Assembly (NCBI RefSeq): GCF_002831565.1 | Contig: NZ_CP025096.1 | Location: 1,798,001 to 1,862,000 of the forward strand | DNA from: Spirosoma pollinicola | GTDB lineage: Bacteria; Bacteroidota; Bacteroidia; Cytophagales; Spirosomataceae | Length of the DNA: 64,000 nucleotides | Direction: 5' to 3' | In this document: piece after piece, positions 58,738 to 64,000 of the stretch | Layout of the letters: every line of letters starts with the position of its first letter | How positions within the stretch are numbered: the first letter of the stretch is position 1 | Program-made: the position numbers and the translations under genes | Notes under the pieces: generated by a model | The model's input: only the letters and a program-made list of their open reading frames with translations | The model's database searches: none | What the model was told of the DNA's origin: nothing

Positions 58738-58769
58738 AACGCGGACGTTTGCGCCATCAGAGCCACATC

Positions 58770-61058
58770 CTACTTTTTCACGGGCTTTGCGCTCATATAA
58801 AACGTCAATGTGCCGCCTTTCAAAATATCGGAATGGGTAATCATGGGCTGCGTTAGCTCCTTACCATTCAATAACACCTTCTGCACATACACATGTTTAT
58901 CACCCTGATTGATAGCCTCTATGATGAAGGTTTTGCCGTTTTCCAGATTCAATCGGGCATTTCTGACCGATGGGCTTCCTAATGAGTACTCCTCAGAACC
59001 GGGCGCAACTGGATAAAAACCCATAGACGAAAACATATACCACGCACTCATCTGGCCGCAGTCGTCGTTGCCGCCTAGTCCGTCGGGGGTAGACTTGTAC
59101 TGCATGTTGAGAATCATGCGAATGCGTTCCTGTGTTTTCCAGGGTTGTCCGGCCCAGTTATACAGATACGCGATGTGGTGAGCGGGCTCGTTGCCATGTA
59201 TGTATCCACCAATGATTCCTTCGCGGGTGATGTCTTCAGTTTCGGCAAAAAACTCATCGGGCAAATGCATCGAAAACAGCGAATCGAGCCGGGTGGCAAA
59301 TTTCTTCTGGCCACCCATCGTCTGAATTAGTGCCGCCGGATTCTGTGGAACGAAAAAGCTGAAATTCCAGGAATTGCCCTCAATGAAGCCCTGTCCATCG
59401 GTCTTCAGTACGTCGAACTCCTTTTTAAATGAACCATCTGCCAGTCGGGGACGCATAAAGCCGATGGAGGCATCGTAGACGTTTTTCCAGTTTTCGGAGC
59501 GTTTCATATACGTGTTATATACATCCTGCTTATTCAGTTTCTTAGCCAGCTGGGCAATGCACCAATCGTCATAGGCATATTCAAGGGTGTTCGATACCGA
59601 TGTTCGGTTGGCTGTTGAAGCAATATAGCCCTTATCAATATACTCCCCGATTCCTTCATAACTGCGGTGGTTCGACGTAGCAATACAGGCGTCCAGAGCT
59701 TTTTGGGCATCGCCTTTATACACGCCTTTGATCACCGCATCGGTCACGACCGATATACTATGATACCCGCTCATGCACCAGTTTTCGTTCGCATAATGCG
59801 ACCAGACGGGCAACATTTTTAATGTACTCTGGTCAAAATGATTCATCATGGATTGTACCATGTCGCTATTGCGTCCCGGCTGAATCAGGTTGAAAAACGG
59901 ATGCAGCGCCCGATACGTGTCCCAAAGTGAAAAGGTCGTGTAGTTGGTATAGCCCGCGGCCGTATGTACGCCCTGATCCAATCCTTTATACTGGCCATTG
60001 GCATCCATATAGGTCGTTGGATTGATAAACGAGTGGTAAAGCGAAGTATAGAAATTCACTTTATCCGTTTCAGATGCGTCGATCTGGATTTTGTTTAATT
60101 CCCGGTTCCAATCGGCCTGTGCTTTTGCTTTTGTCTGTTCGAAGTTCCAGTGAGGAACTTCGGTTTGCATATTGGCCAGCGCATTCTCCTGGCTCACCGG
60201 CGACAGTGCCATCTTTACTTTAACCTTTTCACCTTCTTCGGTATCAAAGTCGAAATACATACGTATCCGTTTGCCCGCTATTTCGGGGAAGTTCTTTGTC
60301 TGGTTGAATTTCCCCCAAAATCCCCGATAGACCTGGGGTTTGTCCAGATTCTTCTGTCCGTAAGATTTAAAGGGTTTGGAAAACGACAGGGCGAAATACA
60401 CCGTGCGGGTGCGGGCCCAGCCGTTGGTTTGCCGATAGCCCGTTATGAGCGTATCATTTACAACCCGCACAAACGTCCAGACTACCTTGTCCTCATAGTT
60501 ATAAATGCCATGCGTCAAATCCAGAATGATGTGCGATTGATCGGATTTTGGAAACGTGTACTGATGAAAACCTACCCGGTTGGATGCCGTCATTTCTGCC
60601 GTGATCGCATCATCATCGAGTTTGACTTTGTAGTACCCTGCTTCGGCCACTTCGCTGGCGTGCGAAAACGCTGACCGATAGCCACTCTTCGGATTCGATG
60701 CTACGCCAGGATTGAGTTGCAACGTACCCTGTGTGGGCATGATTAAGAAATCGCCCAGATCGGAATGGCCGGTACCACTGAAATGCGTGTGGCTGAAACC
60801 GACGATAGTTTTGTCTTCATATTTATAGCCCGCACAGTATTTATAGACATCACCGTTGTATTTGCCATTGAGTTCATACGACAAGGTATCCGTGTCGGGG
60901 CTTAACTGAACTGACCCGAACGGCACTGTTGCCCCCGGATAGGTGTGCCCCATTTTTTCGGTGCCAATGAGCGGACGTACAAAAGGAACGAGATTCTGTT
61001 GAGCGTGAGCAAGGAGAAAGAGAAACTGGAAAAGGAAGGTTAGACTAAGTTTTAGCAT
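58770..61058 (-). CDS. GH92 family alpha-mannosidase-like glycosidase
   Basis: 762 residues with a signal peptide (MLKLSLTFLFQFLFLLAHAQQ). GH92 enzymes are calcium-dependent, inverting exo-alpha-mannosidases. Motifs: RPLIGTEKMGHTYPGATVPFGSVQLSPDTD, SHTHFSGTGHSDLGDF, YTTFSLWDTYRALHPFFNLI, EGNSWNFSFFVPQ, NEPAHHIAYLYNWAG, and the catalytic/calcium cluster GNDDCGQMSAWYMFSSMGFYPVAPGSEEYSLGSP. It should trim mannose from glycoprotein or yeast-type glycans. No SusCD genes sit next to it. Specificity for alpha-1,2, -1,3 or -1,4 bonds cannot be read. Confidence 0.94.
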   Translation of the reverse strand: MLKLSLTFLFQFLFLLAHAQQNLVPFVRPLIGTEKMGHTYPGATVPFGSVQLSPDTDTLSYELNGKYNGDVYKYCAGYKYEDKTIVGFSHTHFSGTGHSDLGDFLIMPTQGTLQLNPGVASNPKSGYRSAFSHASEVAEAGYYKVKLDDDAITAEMTASNRVGFHQYTFPKSDQSHIILDLTHGIYNYEDKVVWTFVRVVNDTLITGYRQTNGWARTRTVYFALSFSKPFKSYGQKNLDKPQVYRGFWGKFNQTKNFPEIAGKRIRMYFDFDTEEGEKVKVKMALSPVSQENALANMQTEVPHWNFEQTKAKAQADWNRELNKIQIDASETDKVNFYTSLYHSFINPTTYMDANGQYKGLDQGVHTAAGYTNYTTFSLWDTYRALHPFFNLIQPGRNSDMVQSMMNHFDQSTLKMLPVWSHYANENWCMSGYHSISVVTDAVIKGVYKGDAQKALDACIATSNHRSYEGIGEYIDKGYIASTANRTSVSNTLEYAYDDWCIAQLAKKLNKQDVYNTYMKRSENWKNVYDASIGFMRPRLADGSFKKEFDVLKTDGQGFIEGNSWNFSFFVPQNPAALIQTMGGQKKFATRLDSLFSMHLPDEFFAETEDITREGIIGGYIHGNEPAHHIAYLYNWAGQPWKTQERIRMILNMQYKSTPDGLGGNDDCGQMSAWYMFSSMGFYPVAPGSEEYSLGSPSVRNARLNLENGKTFIIEAINQGDKHVYVQKVLLNGKELTQPMITHSDILKGGTLTFYMSAKPVKK

Positions 61059-61207
61059 TTTTGAAAGATATGGCCCGTTAGCGGAGTTTCAGACTAAAAA
61101 GGTACGAAAAGGTTTCGGAAAGATGTGCTTAATGAGCGTTTCCCAAACCAGTGCCCTACGCTGATCTTCCAAGAATTTTAACGTCTCCTAACTTAGTTTC
61201 AACGAGT

Positions 61208-61315
61208 GTATCCGACAGCATCCCTGCTGTCGAGCCGTCAGGCTAAATTAAGCAGATTAACGCTTACGGGTCATTTTTTGGCTAGCGGCTCAATAGCATG
61301 AATGCTGTCGCATAC
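61208..61315. repeat. Imperfect 30-bp inverted-repeat element
   Basis: Arms 61208-61237 and 61286-61315 pair with five mismatches. The left arm holds a perfect hairpin CGACAGCA-TCCC-TGCTGTCG (61213-61232); the right arm holds AGCA-TGAA-TGCT. The organisation is like the elements at 39.73 and 58.61 kb but with different stem sequence. Confidence 0.6.
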
Positions 61316-61340
61316 AAGCCGACGACCCCGTACGAGCATC

Positions 61341-61380
61341 AAAAAAAACGCCGGACTGAATCAATAGATTCAGTCCGGCG
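61341..61380 (-). terminator. Terminator of the ohr operon
   Basis: Perfect 14-bp arms 61349-61362 and 61367-61380; on the minus strand followed by eight T. It lies 25 bp after the stop of the 61405 gene. Confidence 0.92.
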
Positions 61381-61404
61381 CCAAACAAATAAAATACAAA
61401 CGAT

Positions 61405-62403
61405 CTATACCTGAACGATCATCTTCCCGGTATTCTGACCCGAGAACAGGCCAAGCAGTGCTTCCGGCAAGGCATCGAATCCGTTGACAGTCGTTTCTGT
61501 ATAGTGCAGTTTACCTTCCTGAAGCCAGGTGGCCAACTGCTGAATGCCTTCACTAAAGCGCTTGCTGTAATTGCCGATCGTGAAACCCTGCATCAGCACG
61601 CTCCGGGTCAGCAACATGGGCTGAATACGTGGGCCGACGGGCGTTTCGGTCGTGTTGTATAAAGCAATCTGACCACAGAGTGAAATACGGGCGTGGAAGT
61701 TGAGATTGGCAATGACCGCATCCGATACATCACCACCCACGTTATCGAAATACACATCGACTCCATCAGGACACGCGTCGGCAATCGACTTTTTTAAGTC
61801 CGAGCTTGTTTTATAGTTCACCACTGCGTCGAAGCCAAACGATTCGGTCAGCATAGCTATCTTATCGTCCGAACCGGCGATACCCACCACCCGGCATCTC
61901 TGAATTTTGGCAATCTGACCAACCAGAATACCCACGGCTCCGGCAGCTCCCGATACAACGACAGTTTCGCCCGCTTTAGGTTTACAAATGTCCAGCAACC
62001 CAAAATAAGCCGTCAGGCCCGGCATACCCAGAATGCCCAGGTAATAACTGGCGGGGGCCAGATTTGTGTCAATTTTTTTCAACGCACCAGCGGATACAAC
62101 AGACTGGGTTGCCCAGGGCAAGCTGCCCGTTACCACATCACCGGCGGCAAACCCATCGGCTTGACTCTCAATAACTTTCGCCACGGCCCCACCCGCCAGC
62201 GGCTGGCCAACTTCGAACGCAGGTATGTATGATTTACCGGCATTCATCCGACCCCGCATGTACGGGTCGACGGAAAAGTAAGTGGGTTGAATCAATATAT
62301 CGCCAGATTTCAGAGCTGGCAATTCTACGGAATCGAACTGGAACGTAGAGGCATCCGGCATACCCTTGGGACGCGATGCTAGACTGATTTGCTTGTTTTT
62401 CAT
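61405..62403 (-). CDS. NADP-dependent oxidoreductase (CurA/prostaglandin-reductase type MDR)
   Basis: 332 residues starting [23 protein letters not shown], the start typical of this enal/enone reductase branch. [13 protein letters not shown], the nucleotide motif [30 protein letters not shown], and the tail [27 protein letters not shown] are conserved. It reduces alpha,beta-unsaturated carbonyls, products of lipid peroxidation. It overlaps ohr by 4 bp (ATGA), so the two are translationally coupled, and sits in the OhrR-regulated operon. That supports a role in organic-peroxide detoxification. Confidence 0.92.
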   Translation of the reverse strand: MKNKQISLASRPKGMPDASTFQFDSVELPALKSGDILIQPTYFSVDPYMRGRMNAGKSYIPAFEVGQPLAGGAVAKVIESQADGFAAGDVVTGSLPWATQSVVSAGALKKIDTNLAPASYYLGILGMPGLTAYFGLLDICKPKAGETVVVSGAAGAVGILVGQIAKIQRCRVVGIAGSDDKIAMLTESFGFDAVVNYKTSSDLKKSIADACPDGVDVYFDNVGGDVSDAVIANLNFHARISLCGQIALYNTTETPVGPRIQPMLLTRSVLMQGFTIGNYSKRFSEGIQQLATWLQEGKLHYTETTVNGFDALPEALLGLFSGQNTGKMIVQV

Positions 62404-62843
62404 GCCTGAACCGGGGTTTCCTGAGTCGTTACGGTGAGGGTTACGTCAACGTTGTTCCTGGTTGCGTTGGAGTAGGGGCATACCGCGTGGGCTTTCTGAA
62501 CGAGGTCTTCGGCTTGTGCCTGATCAACACCCGGTACGTTGACCGCGAGCGTAACCGCCAGACCAAAACCGCCAGTGTCCAGTTTACCAATGCTCACCTG
62601 TGCGGCAACAGACGTGAGACCGGTCTTTAGTTTGGCCGTACGAATAACGAGGTTGAGTGCACTGTCGAAACAGGCAGCGTAGCCAGCCGCAAATAATTGC
62701 TCGGGGTTGGTGTAGGCACCACCTGAACCCCCAAGTTCACGGGGTGTGCGTACGTCGAGGTCCAGTACAGAATCGGAAGAGGTTACGTGACCGTCACGCC
62801 CGCCAGTGGCTGTAGCGTTGGCGGAATAAAGCGATTGAAACAT
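62400..62843 (-). CDS. ohr: Organic hydroperoxide resistance protein Ohr
   Basis: 147 residues of the OsmC/Ohr fold. Both redox cysteines are present: [12 protein letters not shown] and [15 protein letters not shown]. It starts [20 protein letters not shown], standard for Ohr, and the catalytic Arg is in [12 protein letters not shown]. The enzyme reduces fatty-acid and organic hydroperoxides with lipoylated partners. Second gene of the ohrR-ohr-reductase operon, 19 bp after ohrR. Confidence 0.95.
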   Translation of the reverse strand: MFQSLYSANATATGGRDGHVTSSDSVLDLDVRTPRELGGSGGAYTNPEQLFAAGYAACFDSALNLVIRTAKLKTGLTSVAAQVSIGKLDTGGFGLAVTLAVNVPGVDQAQAEDLVQKAHAVCPYSNATRNNVDVTLTVTTQETPVQA

Positions 62844-62862
62844 ACTTGTATTAGCTAATTAG

Positions 62863-63291
62863 TTATTTATTGGTGAGTTGATCAAGCAGCGTTACCAGTT
62901 GATCACGAAGATTAATAGCTTGTTGGTCTGAGAGTTGCAGGTGTTGTTGAAGTTGTTCCGGAACGGTGGCGGCTTGTTCGTTAAGGGCTTTGCCCGCATC
63001 GGTGAGTTTAATACTCACCTGCCGCTCGTCGGCAGTATTTCGCGTTCGGCTAACGAGCCCCTTTTGTTCAAGTCGTTTCAAGAGGGGTGTCAGCGTACCT
63101 GAATCAAGCAACAGCCGGTCGCCAATTGCGCTGACGAACTGGTTATCCGTTTCCCACAAAAGGAGCATTACCAGATATTGCGGATACGTCAGATCCAGTT
63201 GTTCCAGCAAGGGCCGGTAGTGGGCCGTTACCTGCCTTGATAGGGCATAGAGCGGAAAACATACCTGATTAGCTAGTGATAAACGATTCAT
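62863..63291 (-). CDS. ohrR: MarR family peroxide-sensing repressor OhrR
   Basis: 142 residues. The sensor cysteine is in LANQVCFPLYALSR (Cys11), matching the OhrR Cys15 environment. The winged helix covers TYPQYLVMLLLW through LLKRLEQKGLVSRTRNTADERQVSIKLTDAG. Oxidation of the cysteine by organic peroxide releases DNA. It is first in the operon with ohr and the reductase, and its own upstream palindrome suggests autoregulation. One cysteine only, so probably a 1-Cys type. Confidence 0.94.
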   Translation of the reverse strand: MNRLSLANQVCFPLYALSRQVTAHYRPLLEQLDLTYPQYLVMLLLWETDNQFVSAIGDRLLLDSGTLTPLLKRLEQKGLVSRTRNTADERQVSIKLTDAGKALNEQAATVPEQLQQHLQLSDQQAINLRDQLVTLLDQLTNK

Positions 63292-63388
63292 TGTGTAAAA
63301 TTAAATTGTGCACAATATAATTAACTTACATTGTTCCAATAAAGTTTTCTATTCCTGAATATTTACCTGTAAACCCGACGAGGTGTTG
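63122..63388 (+). promoter_or_regulatory. Tandem enhancer-like palindromes (see next entry)
   Basis: Coordinate-correct version given in the following entry. Confidence 0.01.
63297..63325. promoter_or_regulatory. OhrR-type operator
   Basis: Centre ATTGTGCACAAT (63305-63316) is a perfect palindrome flanked by AAATTA and TATAATTAA. It closely resembles the known AT-rich OhrR operators built on repeated AATTNAATT. It lies just before the ohrR start and overlaps a poor -7 box on the minus strand. Confidence 0.65.
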
Positions 63389-63422
63389 TGCGTAAACGCA
63401 ATATCCTGTGCGATTTCGCACG
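63388..63422 (+). promoter_or_regulatory. Two tandem TGCGNNNNCGCA palindromes, candidate enhancer sites
   Basis: TGCGTAAACGCA at 63389-63400 and TGCGATTTCGCA at 63409-63420 have centres exactly 20 bp apart, two helical turns, and lie about 62-82 bp before the -24 element. This is the normal geometry of upstream sites for a sigma-54 enhancer-binding activator. Confidence 0.55.
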
Positions 63423-63475
63423 TTTTTAATTGACTGGATTTCAGATAAACTGCTGATTTTTAGGGTTTTGTTCGC

Positions 63476-63490
63476 TGGCACAGCATTTGA
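63476..63490 (+). promoter_or_regulatory. Sigma-54-type -24/-12 promoter
   Basis: TGGCAC-agcat-TTGA. The -24 TGGCAC is perfect and the 5-bp gap to TTG is right; the -12 has TTGA in place of TTGC. Predicted start near 63501, leader about 17 nt. Confidence 0.6.
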
Positions 63491-63517
63491 TTTATTATTT
63501 GTGAGAACACTACACAG

Positions 63518-64000
63518 ATGATGGATAAAGAACTTGCCCCGGAGATCGCCAATCGTGGCCGCAATCGTAACCTACTCGTTGGGGTAATGGTTGTCGTTGC
63601 TCTGGTGCTGATTATTATCTTGGCACGAAACGCGCTCAAGACTTCCGTTGATGCCGGAAAAATCCGTACAGCAACGGCTGAAATTGGCCCGGTCGAAAAT
63701 TCGCTGAATGCAACGGGCGAAGTTATTCCGGCTTACGAGCAGATTTACACCAGTCCCATCCGGGCCAGTATCCGCCGGGTACTGCTCACCCCTGGAACGG
63801 CGGTCAAACCCGGCCAGCCCATTCTCGACCTCGACAAATCGCTGACCGAAATTGAACTTGAAAGACTCGATGATCAACTGGCCCTCAAACGAAATGGCAT
63901 CGACCAGCTACGGATGAAGCTGAACAAAAGTCTTTACGATGCCGAAGTAAACGACCAGATAAAGCTTCTGAATATCAATCGGCTCCGGGCAGATCTTGAA
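63518..64000 (+). CDS. HlyD/RND-type periplasmic adaptor, 3' end outside window
   Basis: Starts at ATGATG (63518 or 63521) and is open to the window end; 161 codons visible. After a polar start there is one transmembrane helix (NLLVGVMVVVALVLIIILA, about 19-37), then the lipoyl half GPVENSLNATGEVIPAYEQIYTSPIRASIRRVLLTPGTAVKPGQPILDLD and the beginning of the coiled-coil hairpin (TEIELERLDDQLALKRNGIDQLRMKLNKSL). It is an inner-membrane-anchored membrane fusion protein, of the kind that works with MacB-like ABC exporters. Its sigma-54-type upstream region suggests envelope-stress or metal control. Partner genes must lie beyond the window. Confidence 0.85.
   Translation, partial: MMDKELAPEIANRGRNRNLLVGVMVVVALVLIIILARNALKTSVDAGKIRTATAEIGPVENSLNATGEVIPAYEQIYTSPIRASIRRVLLTPGTAVKPGQPILDLDKSLTEIELERLDDQLALKRNGIDQLRMKLNKSLYDAEVNDQIKLLNINRLRADLE

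Noticed and set aside
63122-63388. Feature entry with reversed coordinates, called tandem enhancer-like palindromes
   Set aside because: Clerical duplicate; its end coordinate is wrong. The entry at 63388-63422 is the valid one and this one should be ignored.

Overview
The window looks like chromosomal DNA of a Cytophagales bacterium (phylum Bacteroidota), most likely Spirosoma or a close relative. The signs are two SusC/SusD pairs, DUF5916, DUF5723 and DUF4421 envelope proteins, a GH92 enzyme, Bac-lipoproteins with short lipobox signals, few Shine-Dalgarno sites, and repeated use of the Bacteroidota -7 promoter element TAnnTTTG (for example before tRNA-Glu, dapA, rplU, nfu, recG and katG). 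There is no insertion sequence, prophage, rRNA or CRISPR array. Most genes are intact, and the one clearly decayed locus is described below.

Layout. 1-8.3 kb: an envelope OmpA/PD40 protein (cut by the window start), a GH13 amylase-like lipoprotein and rpe on the minus strand; then ligA, a small PD-(D/E)XK-like protein and dapA on the plus strand, ending in a long bidirectional terminator. 8.1-15 kb: small membrane lipoprotein, DUF5916 barrel, M14 metallopeptidase, tRNA-Glu, and a sorbosone-dehydrogenase-like lipoprotein. 15.3-25.2 kb: DUF892 ferritin-like stress protein, two unrecognised small proteins, SDR, histone-deacetylase-family protein, HpcH/HpaI aldolase, rplU-rpmA, nfu, DUF5723 and recG. 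25.4-39.7 kb: a tandem duplication of a susC-susD pair followed by a giant FG-GAP/ASPIC lipoprotein. 39.7-42.7 kb: a structured repeat, an McrC-like protein with no McrB, and a GntP permease. 42.9-48 kb: katG with an OxyR-like site, an NTF2-like secreted protein, a decayed nucleotidyltransferase module, and glnS. 48.3-54.3 kb: a complete tripartite RND efflux operon (TolC, adaptor, pump). 54.4-64 kb: a membrane-anchored winged-helix regulator, UPF0303, quinone oxidoreductase, DUF4421, GH92, the curA-like/ohr/ohrR peroxide operon, and the start of an export adaptor gene with a sigma-54-type promoter.

How the parts work together. Oxidative stress appears three times: katG with an OxyR-type operator, ohr-ohrR with an OhrR-type palindrome, and the DUF892 protein. 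Envelope transport is the second theme: SusCD uptake, RND efflux, and a putative enhancer-controlled exporter at the right edge.

The most interesting non-coding content falls into three classes. (a) Compound inverted-repeat elements at about 39.73, 58.61 and 61.21 kb, built from small hairpins whose stem sequences differ while pairing is kept. (b) Gene spacers made of degenerate 7-8 bp tandem repeats folded against their own reverse complement. (c) Terminators whose perfect arms run well beyond the GC core and the U-tract. All functional calls are from reading the sequence; no database search was run.
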